Below, one piece after another: positions 8,829-18,093 of a stretch of DNA of 64,000 nucleotides. The notes beneath the pieces are model-generated. The model did not search any database, was not told the origin of the DNA, and saw nothing but the letters and a program-made list of their open reading frames with translations. Every line of letters starts with the position of its first letter. Position 1 is the stretch's first letter. The stretch spans positions 1 to 64,000 of the forward strand of contig NZ_JAMTCF010000009.1 in NCBI RefSeq assembly GCF_024171695.1, written 5' to 3'. The stretch is from Actinosynnema pretiosum (GTDB taxonomy: Bacteria > Actinomycetota > Actinomycetes > Mycobacteriales > Pseudonocardiaceae). The translations under genes were made by a program, and so were the position numbers.

Positions 8829-10322
8829 TCACACCGACCAGGTGTGCACCGGCTCCCCCTCGTGCATGTGCTCCACGTACCTGGCCAGCATCCCGGCCAG
8901 CGCGCCCTCCCGGCCGGCGCCGCGCTCCTCCAGCCCGGTGACGACCTCCCGCTGCCACAGCGCCCCCGTCCTGGCGGCCAGGCAGCGCGCCTCGATCACG
9001 CCGAGGTAGCGCTCCCGCGCCTCGTCGGACACCCCGCAGTCGCGCAGCCCCTCGTGGGCCAGCGGGAGGAGGCGGCGCAGCACCAGCTCGTCGGGCGGGA
9101 CCCAGCCGATGCCCGGCCAGTACAGCTGGGCGTTCATGCCGTGCCTGGCGCCCGCGTAGAGGTTCTCCTCCGCCGCCTGGAACGACATCTGCGTCCACAG
9201 CGGACGCTCCATCGAGGACAGCGCCCGCTGCGCGCCGTAGAAGAAGGCCGCGTTCGCGAGCGTGTCCAGCACGGTCGGACCGGCGGGCAGCACCCGGTTC
9301 TCGATCCGCAGGTGCGGCACCCCGCCGACCACGTCGTACACCGGCCGGTTCCACCGCCACACCGTGCCGTTGTGCAGCCGCAGCTCCGTCATCGCGGGCG
9401 TGCCGCCCGCGCCCAGCACGTCCACCGGGTCCTCGTCGCCGGTCTCCGGCAGCAGCGCGGGGAAGTAGCGGACGTTCTCCTCGAACAGGTCGAAGATCGA
9501 GGTGATCCAGCGCTCCCCGAACCACACCCTCGGCCGCACGCCCTGGTTCTGCAGCTCCTGCGGCCGGGTGTCGGTGGCCTGCTGGAACAGCGGGATGCGG
9601 GTCTCGTGCCACAGCGCCCTGCCCAGCAGGAACGGCGAGTTCGCCGCGATCGCCACCTGCACGCCCGCCAGGCACTGCGCGGCGTTCCAGTGCGCCGCGA
9701 AGTCCTCCGGCGCGACCTGCAGGTGCAGCTGCACCGACGTGCAGGCGGCCTCCGGCAGGATCGACTCGCTGCGGCTGAGCAGCCGCTCCGCGTCCCGCCC
9801 CGGCAGCGGCGCGCCCTCCAGCGACAGCACCAGCTCCTCGCCCCGCGCGGCGAAGATCTGGTCGTTGAGCAGCGAGTAGCGCGGGTTGTGCGAGAGCCAG
9901 CGGCGGTCGAAGTGCTCGGGGCGCAGCGTCGGCAGCACCCCGATCATCACCAGGCTCGCCCCCGCGTCCTGCGCCTTGGCGTCCGCGACGCCGAGCAGCG
10001 CCCGCAGGTCCCGCTCCAGGCCCAGGGTGTGGTCACCGGCCAGCTCGCGCGGGGGGACGTTCAGCTCCAGGTTGTGCTGACCCAGCTCCAGGGTGAACGC
10101 GGGGTCGTCGATCTTCTCCAGGACCTCGGCGTTGCGCATCGCGGGCGAACCGGCGCGGTCGGCCAGGTTCAGCTCGATCTCCAGGCCCATCTGCTGGCGG
10201 GGGAACGAGAAGCAGTCCTCGGCGAGCATCGTGCCCAGCGCGTCCAGGCAGCGCTGGACCCGCTCGCGGTACTGCCTGCGATCTTCTCCGGTGAACGTCC
10301 GAGTGGACACGTCCCTACCCAT
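8829..10322 (-). CDS. Glutamate-cysteine ligase family (GCS2) ATP-dependent carboxylate-amine ligase
   Basis: 497-residue protein of the GCS2 superfamily. Visible landmarks are the N-terminal substrate/ATP region MGLEIELNLAD, the acidic strand LELGQHNLELNVPP, the VQLHLQVAP strand and the C-terminal RIENRVLPAGPTVLDTLANA. Relatives join glutamate to an amine (gamma-glutamylcysteine or similar); actinobacteria use mycothiol rather than glutathione, and some members serve ergothioneine synthesis, so the true substrate is open. ATG at 10322 follows GGGGAGG. It is divergent from the rRNA methylase; the spacer contains GTGACACAGCAC and, 30 bp on, GTGCTCTCTGTCAC, a spaced inverted repeat. Confidence 0.82.
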   Translation of the reverse strand: MGRDVSTRTFTGEDRRQYRERVQRCLDALGTMLAEDCFSFPRQQMGLEIELNLADRAGSPAMRNAEVLEKIDDPAFTLELGQHNLELNVPPRELAGDHTLGLERDLRALLGVADAKAQDAGASLVMIGVLPTLRPEHFDRRWLSHNPRYSLLNDQIFAARGEELVLSLEGAPLPGRDAERLLSRSESILPEAACTSVQLHLQVAPEDFAAHWNAAQCLAGVQVAIAANSPFLLGRALWHETRIPLFQQATDTRPQELQNQGVRPRVWFGERWITSIFDLFEENVRYFPALLPETGDEDPVDVLGAGGTPAMTELRLHNGTVWRWNRPVYDVVGGVPHLRIENRVLPAGPTVLDTLANAAFFYGAQRALSSMERPLWTQMSFQAAEENLYAGARHGMNAQLYWPGIGWVPPDELVLRRLLPLAHEGLRDCGVSDEARERYLGVIEARCLAARTGALWQREVVTGLEERGAGREGALAGMLARYVEHMHEGEPVHTWSV

Positions 10323-10517
10323 GCCGCCTCCCCTTCGCTCGGGCTTACGGCGGGCTTAGCGGAGGCCCAACGGTGACACAGCACTAGGGGGCCCGCCAGC
10401 GTCCAAATCGGTGCTCTCTGTCACATGGCGGTAACAATGAGCGAGAATATGCAGGTTACAGGCTTGCGATTCCGCCCTCTGGACTACGAGCGACGCTCAC
10501 AGTGCGAGACTGTTCGA

Positions 10518-11300
10518 GTGGCCGAGGTGATCGAGATCGACGACCCGGACGACCCCCGGCTGGACGACTTCCGGGACCTGTCGACCGCTGACCGCCGCCC
10601 CGACCGGCCGGGCGGGCGCGGGCTGGTCATCGCCGAGGGCGTCGTGGTGGTGGAGCGGCTGCTGGCGTCCCCGTACCCGGTGCGCGCGGTGCTCGGCGTG
10701 CGGCGGCGGGTGGAGGCGCTGGGCGAGCTGCCCGCGCCCGCCTACGTCACCTCCGCCGACGTGATGGCGCGCGTGGTGGGCTTCCACCTCAACCGGGGCG
10801 TGCTGGCCGCCGCCGACCGCGCGCCGCAGCCGTCGCTGGACGAGCTGGCCGCCGGGCGGCGGCTGGCCGTGCTGGAGGGCGTCGGCGACCACGAGAACCT
10901 GGGCGCGCTGTTCCGCAACGCCGCCGCGCTCGGCGTCGACGGGGTGGTGCTGGGGCCGGGGTGCAGCGACCCGCTGTACCGGCGCAGCGTCCGGGTGTCG
11001 ATGGGACACGTGCTGCGGGTGCCGTTCACCACCGCGAACGACTGGCCGGGTGGGTTGGACTCGTTGCGGGACAAGGGTTTCACCATCGCCGCGCTCACCC
11101 CGAGGCTCGGCTCGGTCGAGCTGCCGGACGCCGGGCTGCGCGGGCGCAGGGTCGCCGTGCTGCTCGGGTCGGAGGGGCCGGGGCTCACCGAGGAGGCGAT
11201 CGGCGCGGCCGACGTGGCGGTGCGCATCCCCATGTCGTCGGGGGTCGACTCGCTCAACGTGGCCACCGCCGCCGCTGTCGCCTTCTACGCGATCGCCTGA
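10518..11300 (+). CDS. TrmH/SpoU family rRNA or tRNA 2'-O-methyltransferase
   Basis: 260 residues. An N-terminal substrate-binding part (VVERLLASPYPVRAVLG) precedes the SPOUT catalytic domain, with motif 1 GDHENLGALFRNAAALGVDGVVL, motif 2 VLLGSEGPGL and motif 3 IPMSSGVDSLNVATAAAV. These bind S-adenosylmethionine through the deep trefoil knot and methylate ribose in rRNA or tRNA; the target base is not predictable. GTG at 10518 begins VAEVIEIDDPDDPRLDDFRDL, the usual N-terminus in actinobacteria; longer in-frame starts have no ribosome binding site. A DUF2537 gene follows, as in M. tuberculosis (Rv0881-Rv0882). Confidence 0.9.
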   Translation: MAEVIEIDDPDDPRLDDFRDLSTADRRPDRPGGRGLVIAEGVVVVERLLASPYPVRAVLGVRRRVEALGELPAPAYVTSADVMARVVGFHLNRGVLAAADRAPQPSLDELAAGRRLAVLEGVGDHENLGALFRNAAALGVDGVVLGPGCSDPLYRRSVRVSMGHVLRVPFTTANDWPGGLDSLRDKGFTIAALTPRLGSVELPDAGLRGRRVAVLLGSEGPGLTEEAIGAADVAVRIPMSSGVDSLNVATAAAVAFYAIA

Positions 11301-11341
11301 ACGCGCTACGTTCTCCCCGTCGAGCTGAAGGAGGCGCTCTC

Positions 11342-12058
11342 GTGGAACTGCGGGTCCAGGGAGGCAGGGCCGTGCTCGCCGGGCACGACGGGGCCGAGGA
11401 GCGCGAGGTCGACCCGCGCTCCCTCCCGCTCGGCGCGGGCTTGGCCGACGCGCTGCACGAGTGGGCGAAGGTCGCCGAGGCCGTGCTGCGCGCGGAGAGC
11501 GCCTCCGAGGCGCCCGCCGGGGAGCTGGTGACGCGGCGCGGGCGGCAGCTGGCCGTCCGGTTGGCCGCGGACATGGGCACCTCGGTGGAGTTCACCGATC
11601 CGGTGACGGGGGAGTCCCAGCGGGTGGAGGCGCCGCCGGTGTCGGAGGACGTGCGGGAGTCGCGCGAGTCGCGGCGGGAGCGGGGGCGGGGGCGGCACGC
11701 GGCTGGTGCGGCGGTCGGCGCCGCTGGTGCGGCGGGTGTCGCGGGTGTCGAGGGTGTCGCGGGACGGGGTGCGGAGGGGCAGCACGTGGCGGTGGCGGAC
11801 GAGCCGACGCCGTGGGCCACCGGGCTGACCGTCACCGCCTTCACGGCGGCCGTGGTCGCGGTGACCGTGGTGTCGCTGTCGCTGGGGCTCAACGAGACCA
11901 GCGGGTGGCTCGCCGTGCTGGCGAACGCGCTGGTGGTCGGGGGCATCTCGCCGTCGGTGTGGCTGGGGCGGAGGGTCCCGGTGTGGCGGTGGGTGTCCTA
12001 CGGCGTGGTGGTCGGGGTGGTCGCCGCCTGGGTGGCGTTGCTGGCGGCGCTGCTCTGA
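11342..12058 (+). CDS. DUF2537-like membrane protein
   Basis: 238 residues. The soluble N-terminal part (ELRVQGGRAVLAG, then VDPRSLPLGAGLADALHEWAKVAEAV) is followed by an Ala/Gly/Val-rich low-complexity stretch (about residues 115-150) and three hydrophobic helices at the C-terminus ending WVALLAALL. The N-terminal block and the position just after the SpoU gene match the actinobacterial DUF2537 family, whose role is unknown. GTG at 11342 has AAGGAGG upstream. An S9 peptidase gene starts 10 bp after the stop, so the methylase, this gene and the peptidase may be one transcript. Confidence 0.7.
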   Translation: MELRVQGGRAVLAGHDGAEEREVDPRSLPLGAGLADALHEWAKVAEAVLRAESASEAPAGELVTRRGRQLAVRLAADMGTSVEFTDPVTGESQRVEAPPVSEDVRESRESRRERGRGRHAAGAAVGAAGAAGVAGVEGVAGRGAEGQHVAVADEPTPWATGLTVTAFTAAVVAVTVVSLSLGLNETSGWLAVLANALVVGGISPSVWLGRRVPVWRWVSYGVVVGVVAAWVALLAALL

Positions 12059-12068
12059 GGCGTGTGCG

Positions 12069-13793
12069 GTGGAGCTGACTGCGGAGCTGGTGGTGTCCGG
12101 GCTGCGGGTCGGTGGACCCGCGGTCTCGCCGGACGGCCGGTCGGTCGTGTTCGCGGCCAAGGGGGTCGGGGACGGGGCCGAGGAGTGCCCGGAGGGGCTG
12201 CGCTGGTGCGGTGAGCCCGCGGAGCTGGTGTTCCGGGTGGGCGGGCAGCTGTGCGCGGTCGGGGCCAGCGGGCCCGCGCGGGTGCTGGCGGACCTGCCGG
12301 ACGGGGTGCGGTGGCACCTGCCGCTGGCGTCCGGCGAGGTGGCGCTGGCCGTGCCGGGGCCCGGTGGGGCGTCGCGGCTCAGCCTGCTCGACCCGGTCAG
12401 CGGGGTGCTGCGGGCGGTGGACCTGGGGGACCGGCACGTCGCGGAGGCGGCGCAGCGGCCCGGCGGGGGGCCGCTTGCGGTGCTGACCTGGGAGGGGCCG
12501 GGGTACGACCCAGGGCTGTTGCGGCCGAGGTTGCACCTGGTCGAGCTGGCGGGGTTGGCGGTCCGCGACCTGGGGCCGGTGGCGGCGGGGGCCGGGGGTT
12601 TGGCGTGGTGGCGGTCGGGCGACCGGTGGCGGTTGGCGCACCTGGCGCTGACGCCGCCGGGGTTGCAGGCCGGGATGGCGGTGTTCGACGCGGAGGTCCC
12701 GGAGAGCGGGGCGATCGTCGAGCACGTGAACCGGACGGCGGGGATGGCGGCGTGCCCGCTGGAGCTGGTGCAGGTGGAGCGCGGGGCGCCGCTGGTGCTG
12801 GTCGCGGCCGGGTTGGACACCGAGGTGCACCGGCTGGGCGCGGACGGGGTGACGCTGCTGGCGCGGCACGAGGCGCGGGTGGAGCGGCTGGCGGCGGACG
12901 GGGCGGGGGAGGTCGTCGCGGCGGTGGTGAGCCGGGCGGACGCTCCCCCGGACGTGTGTTCCGGGCCGGTGGGCGGGGATCTCACCCGAGTGAGTGACAG
13001 CAGGCCGGAGTTGCGCGGGATCCGCTGGGGGGAGCGGCGGCGGTTGTCGTGCGTCGCGGCGGACGGGGTGGAGCTGGACGGGTTGCTGGTGCTGCCGCCG
13101 GGGAAGGTCGAGGCGGACGGGCCGTTCCCGATGGTGGTGCTGCCGCACGGGGGGCCTTACGACCGGCACGCGGACGGGTTCGCGCTGGACTGGCACCCGT
13201 CGGCGCAGTGGTTGGCGCACGCGGGGTTCGCGGCGCTGCTGCCCAACCCGCGCGGGGGGAGCGGGCGGGGGCACGAGTTCGCTGCGGCGGTGGCTGGGCG
13301 GGTGGGGCACGAGGAGTTGGGTGATCTGCTGGCGCTGGTGGACCACGTGGTGGGGGCTGGGGTTGTTGATCCGGGGCGGATCGGGATAGCGGGGTGGAGC
13401 CACGGGGGGTACCTGGCGGCTTGGGCCGTTGCCACGACCGATCGGTTCGCTGCGGCGTTGGTGGGGGCGGGGATCAGCGACTGGGGGCGGCAGGGGGAGG
13501 AGGGGGAGTGGGGGGCTTTCGACGCGGCTCTGGCTTGCGGGGAGGCCGAGGAGCACGACCCGGTGGCGCGGGCCGGGGGGATTCGGGTTCCGGTGCTGGT
13601 GGTGCACGGGGCTGAGGACGTGAACGTGCCGGTGGCGCAGGCGGAGTTGTTGCGGGATGCGTTGGTGGAGCACGGGGTTGTGCACGAGGTTGTGGTGTAT
13701 CCGGGGGAGGGGCATGTGATCGAGCGGCCGGAGAACCAGGTGGATCTGCTGGAGCGGACGCGGGAGTGGTTCACGCGGTGGTTGGGGCGGTGA
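12069..13793 (+). CDS. S9 family (prolyl-oligopeptidase-like) serine peptidase
   Basis: 574 residues without signal peptide, so cytoplasmic. The N-terminal ~300 residues resemble a degenerate beta-propeller (VSPDGRSVVFAA at the start), and the C-terminal ~260 residues are an alpha/beta hydrolase. The nucleophile motif is GWSHGG (Ser about 444), the acid lies in VHGAEDVNVP (Asp about 517) and the histidine in YPGEGHVIE (His about 549). The enzyme should hydrolyse short peptides or act as an acylaminoacyl peptidase. The 3' third uses more GGG and TTG codons than neighbouring genes, giving a slightly lower third-position bias. The structured repeat begins 14 bp after its stop. Confidence 0.87.
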   Translation: MELTAELVVSGLRVGGPAVSPDGRSVVFAAKGVGDGAEECPEGLRWCGEPAELVFRVGGQLCAVGASGPARVLADLPDGVRWHLPLASGEVALAVPGPGGASRLSLLDPVSGVLRAVDLGDRHVAEAAQRPGGGPLAVLTWEGPGYDPGLLRPRLHLVELAGLAVRDLGPVAAGAGGLAWWRSGDRWRLAHLALTPPGLQAGMAVFDAEVPESGAIVEHVNRTAGMAACPLELVQVERGAPLVLVAAGLDTEVHRLGADGVTLLARHEARVERLAADGAGEVVAAVVSRADAPPDVCSGPVGGDLTRVSDSRPELRGIRWGERRRLSCVAADGVELDGLLVLPPGKVEADGPFPMVVLPHGGPYDRHADGFALDWHPSAQWLAHAGFAALLPNPRGGSGRGHEFAAAVAGRVGHEELGDLLALVDHVVGAGVVDPGRIGIAGWSHGGYLAAWAVATTDRFAAALVGAGISDWGRQGEEGEWGAFDAALACGEAEEHDPVARAGGIRVPVLVVHGAEDVNVPVAQAELLRDALVEHGVVHEVVVYPGEGHVIERPENQVDLLERTREWFTRWLGR

Positions 13794-13806
13794 TGGAGCT
13801 GAAGGG

Positions 13807-14116
13807 CAAGAGCTGAAGGGCTCGCCTCGCCGGCGGGGCAGACCTCCAAAAAAGAGGGGACACGAGCTCTGCGGGCCGGTGGTCGTTGGTCTTGTGGTCC
13901 CGTTTACCACTGCGGTGGGCGGGGTCCCTCTTTCCCGTTTGGCCTCCTTTCAGGCAAGCACACTCGTCAAGACGCCGTATGACTGTGCGGTCTTCCGGGC
14001 AGTGCGGCGGCATCTTGACGAGCGTGCTCGGGCTTCGCCAGGCCAAACGGGAAAGAGGGACGCGGGAGTGGGGCTGCTTGGGCTCGCTGCGCTCGCCCCG
14101 CAGCCCGCGAGTGCGT
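13807..14116 (+). repeat. Structured ~305-bp repeat, copy 2 (full length)
   Basis: A complete copy, from CAAGAGCTGAAGGGCTCGCC through CCTCCAAAAAAGAGGGG to the terminal GGGCTCGCTGCGCTCGCCC hairpin. The outer arms 13924-13944 and 14041-14061 are an exact 21-bp inverted repeat; the inner arms 13956-13977 and 14008-14029 pair over about 20 bp around a 30-nt loop. The copy at 31089-31393 has different bases in both arms that preserve pairing. No reading frame is conserved. Confidence 0.85.
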
Positions 14117-14198
14117 GAAGCGCCGCAGCCGGCGAGTGCGTCGTACGTACAACCGTTTGCGTGCGTTCCCTGTGCCGTGTCCGGCTACCTCGCGTGTG

Positions 14199-15470
14199 TC
14201 ACCCCTTCACCCCGCCCCCCAGCGGTTCCGGGGTGAAGCGGTAGCGCCAGACCGTGGGGATCAGGAAGGCCGCCGCCACCGTTGCCAGGACCACCAGCAC
14301 GCCGCCCACCGCCGACGCCGGGCCCGGTCCGATCAGGGCGCCCGTCGTGCCGTGCGCCAGGTCGGCCAGGCGGGGGCCTCCGGCCACCACCACGATGAAG
14401 ACGCCCTGCATCCGGCCGCGCATGTCGTCGCTCGCTGCCGTTTGCAGGATCGCGTTGCGGAACACCATGCTCACGATGTCGGCCGCGCCGCCCAGGGCCA
14501 GGAACAGCACGGCCAGCCACAGGGCGTTCGACAGGCCGAAGCCGACCATGAACAGGCCCCACGCGATCACCGCCAGCACCACGCCCGCGCCGTGCCTGCT
14601 CACCCGCGACGTCCAGCCCGACAGCAGGCCGCACAGGAAGCCGCCCAGGGGCATCGCCGCGAACAGCCAGCCCAGGGCCCAGCCGCCTCCCGGCGGGTCG
14701 CCGAAGGTCTGCTCCGCCATCTCCGGGAACAGCGCCCTCGGCATCCCGAAGACCATCGCGATGATGTCCAGCAGGAACGACGCCAGCAGGATCTTCTGCA
14801 CTGCCAGGTAGCGGAAGCCGTCGATCACGTCGCCGAGGCCGGCGCGGCGGGACGGGGCGTTCAGGGGCGGCAGCGGGGGGAGCTTCCAGACCGCCCAGAT
14901 CGTCGCGGTCAGCGCCACGGCGTCGATCAGGTACAGGGTCGGCAGGCCGATCACCGGCATCAGGGCGCCCGCCGCCATCGGGCCGAACACGCCGCCGAAC
15001 GTCATCACGGTCGCGCCCAGCGAGGTCGCCGCCGGGATCATCTCCGGCGGCACCAGCCTGGCGATCGACGCGGTGCGCGCGGGCGCGTTCGCGGCGAAGA
15101 ACATCTGCTGCAGGCCCAGCAGCGCGATCACCGGCCACACCGACGACAGCCCGACCGCCGCCTGCACCCACAGCAGCACCGAGGTCACCGCGATGCCGGT
15201 GTTGGTCACCAGCAGCAGCTTCCGCCGGTCCACCACGTCGGCCACGGCCCCGCCGTACAGGCCGAACACCAGCAGCGGCACCAGCGCCACGCCCGCGGCG
15301 ACGCCCACCCAGGCCGACGACCCGGTGATGTCGTACACCTGCTTGGGCACGGCGACCGCGGTCAGCTGGCTGCCCACGGCGGTGACGATGGTCGACACCC
15401 ACAACCTGCGGTAGGCCGGGATTCCCAGCGGCCTGGTGTCGATCGCGATCTTCCCCAGTGAACGCCTCAC
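14199..15470 (-). CDS. MFS transporter (MFS_3 / EntS-like)
   Basis: 423 residues with about 12 hydrophobic helices. The loop LYGGAVADVVDRRKLLLVTN after helix 2 is the MFS motif A, and RTASIARLVPPEMIPAATSL follows helix 4, both typical of the EntS-type exporters also seen at 3160-5816. GTG at 15470 is the likely start: a TACGCT -10 box lies 7 nt upstream, which would give a leaderless mRNA. An inverted repeat GTTAG-N10-CTAAC covers the same promoter. The gene is divergent from the polysaccharide lyase. Substrate unknown. Confidence 0.86.
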   Translation of the reverse strand: MRRSLGKIAIDTRPLGIPAYRRLWVSTIVTAVGSQLTAVAVPKQVYDITGSSAWVGVAAGVALVPLLVFGLYGGAVADVVDRRKLLLVTNTGIAVTSVLLWVQAAVGLSSVWPVIALLGLQQMFFAANAPARTASIARLVPPEMIPAATSLGATVMTFGGVFGPMAAGALMPVIGLPTLYLIDAVALTATIWAVWKLPPLPPLNAPSRRAGLGDVIDGFRYLAVQKILLASFLLDIIAMVFGMPRALFPEMAEQTFGDPPGGGWALGWLFAAMPLGGFLCGLLSGWTSRVSRHGAGVVLAVIAWGLFMVGFGLSNALWLAVLFLALGGAADIVSMVFRNAILQTAASDDMRGRMQGVFIVVVAGGPRLADLAHGTTGALIGPGPASAVGGVLVVLATVAAAFLIPTVWRYRFTPEPLGGGVKG

Positions 15471-15474
15471 GGTG

Positions 15475-15494
15475 GTTAGCGTACGACAACTAAC
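15475..15494 (-). promoter_or_regulatory. Leaderless promoter with overlapping inverted repeat (MFS gene)
   Basis: On the minus strand TACGCT (15483-15478) is 7 nt before the GTG start. GTTAG (15475-15479) and CTAAC (15490-15494) form an inverted repeat around it, a plausible repressor site. Confidence 0.5.
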
Positions 15495-15541
15495 AGGACA
15501 TTCACCCGAACGTCACGGCGCTCACCACCAGACTGGGGCGC

Positions 15542-17143
15542 ATGAGCGACCTCGACGTCGTCCGGGCCCGCCTGCGCCCACCGCACCACCCCGGACCCGG
15601 CCTCCCCCCGCTGCCCGACGGCACCTGGGCCGACATCGACTACGCCGACCACGACGCCGCCGACTTCCCGCCGCTGGAGCACCTGCGCCGCGCCCTGTCG
15701 CTGCCGGACGGCCAGCGGCTCAAGGCGCTCGAGGCCTGGCGCAGGCTGGCCCCCCGCAGCGACAACTGGTGGTACAACGAGATCGGCGCGCCCCGGCTCG
15801 TCGGCGACGCCCTCCTCGGCGCCGACCTCGACCGCGCCCAGCGCGCCACCTGGGGCACCTGGCTCGCCGAGCAGGCCGGACCGGTGCCGATGACCGGGCA
15901 GAACCTGGTGTGGGCGCAGGGGATCGAGCTGCGCAGGGGCCTGGTCCAGGACGATCCCGAGCTGGTCCGCCGCGCGGTCGCCCGCATGTCCGAGGTGCTG
16001 CGCCCCGGCGACGGCGAGGGCATCCAGGACGACCTGAGCTTCCACCAGCACGGCCCGCAGCTGTACTCCGGCGGCTACGGCGCCTCGCTGGTCGCCGACC
16101 TCGCCCTGTGGGTGCGCGCGGTGCACGGCACGCCCTGGGCGTTCGGCGCCGACGAGGTGCGCCTGCTCGCCGACTTCCTGGTGGACGGCCTGCAGTGGTC
16201 CGTGCACGGCGGCGGCTTCGACTTCACCACGATGGGGCGCGAGATCGCCCGCGCCGACGCCCACCACCGCACCGCCGACCTGCGCACCGCCGTGCTGCGC
16301 CTGCTGGAGTGCGACCCGCCGCGCAGGGCCGAGCTGACCGCGTTCGACGACCGCCTCGCGGGCCACGGCGCGCCGCTGGTCGGCACCCGCTGGTACCCCA
16401 GGTCCGACTACCTGGTGCACCGCAGACCCGGCTGGTCGCTGTCGGTGCGGATGTCCTCGGGCCGGACGGTGCCCACCGAGTGCCTGAACGGGGAGAACCT
16501 GCTGGGCCGCCACCTCGGCGACGGGGTGGCCGCGCTGCGCCTGGGCGACCAGGCCGAGGACGGCTACCGCTCGGTGCTGCCGGTGTGGGACTGGGCCAGG
16601 CTGCCCGGCGTCACCGCCGAGCAGGGCCGGTCGCTGCGGCCCCGGCCCGACCAGCCGCGCGGCGGCGGCGTGGCGATCGGGTGGTCGGACGGGGAGAACG
16701 GCGTCGCCGCGCTGCGGCTGGCGGGCGTGGAGGGGTTCACCGAGGGCTGGAAGGCGTGGTTCTGCTTCGCCGACGCGGTGGTGGCGCTGGGGGCCGGGAT
16801 CACCGCGCCGGACGCGACCGGACCGGTGGTCACCACGATCGACCAGCGGCTCGCGGACCACGGCAGCGTCACGTACGTGCCGATGACGACCGGGCACTTC
16901 TCCGGCGTGGAGCGGCGGACCGGCAGCTGGCGGGACCTGTCCGGGGTGGAGAGCGGGCGTCCGGTGGAGGCCGACGTGTTCGTGATGGGCTTCGACCACG
17001 GGCCCCGGCCGGAGAACGCCTCGTACGCCTGCCTCATCGCGCCCGGCGACGAGCTGCCCGAGGTGGAGGTGCTGGCGAACCGGGTGGACCGGCAGGCGGT
17101 GCGGTGCGGCTCGGTGGTGCTGGAGCGCTCCATGGCCGGTTGA
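15542..17143 (+). CDS. Polysaccharide lyase family 8-like protein, compact and without signal peptide
   Basis: 533 residues. It carries the alpha/alpha-toroid motifs of family 8 lyases (hyaluronate, chondroitin, xanthan lyases): DNWWYNEIGAPR at about 75-85, TGQNLVW at about 118-124, and LSFHQHGPQLYSGGYG at about 165-180, which contains the catalytic His and Tyr. The central domain segment YPRSDYLVHRRPGWSLSVRMSS is also present. Family members cleave uronic-acid polysaccharides by beta-elimination and are normally secreted and 700-800 residues long; this one has no signal peptide and stops where the C-terminal beta domain should follow. It may be a cytoplasmic oligosaccharide lyase. No carbohydrate transporter lies next to it. 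Confidence 0.8.
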   Translation: MSDLDVVRARLRPPHHPGPGLPPLPDGTWADIDYADHDAADFPPLEHLRRALSLPDGQRLKALEAWRRLAPRSDNWWYNEIGAPRLVGDALLGADLDRAQRATWGTWLAEQAGPVPMTGQNLVWAQGIELRRGLVQDDPELVRRAVARMSEVLRPGDGEGIQDDLSFHQHGPQLYSGGYGASLVADLALWVRAVHGTPWAFGADEVRLLADFLVDGLQWSVHGGGFDFTTMGREIARADAHHRTADLRTAVLRLLECDPPRRAELTAFDDRLAGHGAPLVGTRWYPRSDYLVHRRPGWSLSVRMSSGRTVPTECLNGENLLGRHLGDGVAALRLGDQAEDGYRSVLPVWDWARLPGVTAEQGRSLRPRPDQPRGGGVAIGWSDGENGVAALRLAGVEGFTEGWKAWFCFADAVVALGAGITAPDATGPVVTTIDQRLADHGSVTYVPMTTGHFSGVERRTGSWRDLSGVESGRPVEADVFVMGFDHGPRPENASYACLIAPGDELPEVEVLANRVDRQAVRCGSVVLERSMAG

Positions 17144-17346
17144 CGGCGGCGACCGGGATTAACTGCGGGAAAGCGCCGGGGAAACCCCGCCCAGCGGAAG
17201 AGCGGAAAAGCTCGGTGGCCGGAGGGATTTCGGCGGGGAGCGGTGGGGTGTCGCCGGGAGAACCGCTGAGCGGAAGTCCGGGCGGAGAAGTCGGAAAAGG
17301 GGGAAAAGGGGGAATCGGAAAGCGGAAATCGCGAACCCGGTGGAGC

Positions 17347-17370
17347 GGGGCCGGCGGCGCTGCCGGCCCC
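17347..17370. terminator. Hairpin between the lyase and pdxH
   Basis: GGGGCCGGC, loop GGCGCT, GCCGGCCCC: a perfect 9-bp stem between two convergent genes. The preceding 200 bp (17144-17346) are purine-rich and hold no gene. Confidence 0.7.
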
Positions 17371-17377
17371 GTCGGGA

Positions 17378-18037
17378 TCAGGGGGCCACGCGCTCGGTCT
17401 CCCAGCCGTCCCGGCCGAGGCGGAAGCGCAGGCGGTCGTGCATCCGGTCCTGGCGGCCCTGCCAGAACTCGACCTCCTCGGGCCGGATGCGCCAGCCGCC
17501 CCAGTGCGGCGGCACCGGGACCCGCTCGGTGTCGGTGAACTGGCGCTCGATCTTGTTGAGCGCGGACTCCAGGGTGGGCCGACCGGTCACCACCCGTGAC
17601 TGCGGCGAGGCCCAGGCGCCCAGCTGGGAGCCCCTCGGGCGGCTCTCCCAGTACTCGGTGGTCTCCGCGTGGCTGACCTTCTCCACGGTGCCCCGCACGT
17701 GCGCCTGCCGCTGCAGGCCGTACCAGGGGAACGTGGTGGAGGCGTACCTGGTGGCCATCAGGTCGTGCGACTTGGCCGAGGTGTAGTTGGTGAAGAACAC
17801 CAGGCCGCGCTCGTCCAGGCCCTTCGCCAGCACGGTCCGCGACGACGGCCGCCCGCTCGGGTCGGCGGTGGCCAGCACCATCGCGTTGGGCTCCAGCAGG
17901 CCTGCGTTGGTCGCCTCGTCCAGCCACAGCTGCAGCTGCTCGTGCCAGGTGGCGGCCAGGTCGCCCTCGCCCAGCGCGCTCCGCTCGTAGGACACTCGCA
18001 TAGCCGGCAGCGTGATGCTGGTCGTGGCTTCCGACAT
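17378..18037 (-). CDS. pdxH: Pyridoxamine 5'-phosphate oxidase
   Basis: 219 residues, normal for the family. It oxidises pyridoxine or pyridoxamine phosphate to pyridoxal phosphate with FMN. Landmarks: PNAMVLATADPSGRPSSRTVLAKGLD (first FMN-binding strands), FFTNYTSAKSHDL, YWESRPRGSQLGAWASPQS and the C-terminal PHWGGWRIRPEEVEFWQGR...HDR with the substrate-binding Arg and His. ATG at 18037 follows GGGAGG. Single gene; the PLP-dependent SerC is encoded about 10 kb away. Confidence 0.95.
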   Translation of the reverse strand: MSEATTSITLPAMRVSYERSALGEGDLAATWHEQLQLWLDEATNAGLLEPNAMVLATADPSGRPSSRTVLAKGLDERGLVFFTNYTSAKSHDLMATRYASTTFPWYGLQRQAHVRGTVEKVSHAETTEYWESRPRGSQLGAWASPQSRVVTGRPTLESALNKIERQFTDTERVPVPPHWGGWRIRPEEVEFWQGRQDRMHDRLRFRLGRDGWETERVAP

Positions 18038-18093
18038 CTCGACCTCCCAATGAGCGAATGCTCTCAGCTCGGGTGATCCCGCGACCGTACGAC

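Noticed and set aside
13807..14116. Retron or reverse-transcriptase-associated RNA
   Set aside because: The element is structured, but no reverse transcriptase gene is near any of the three copies.
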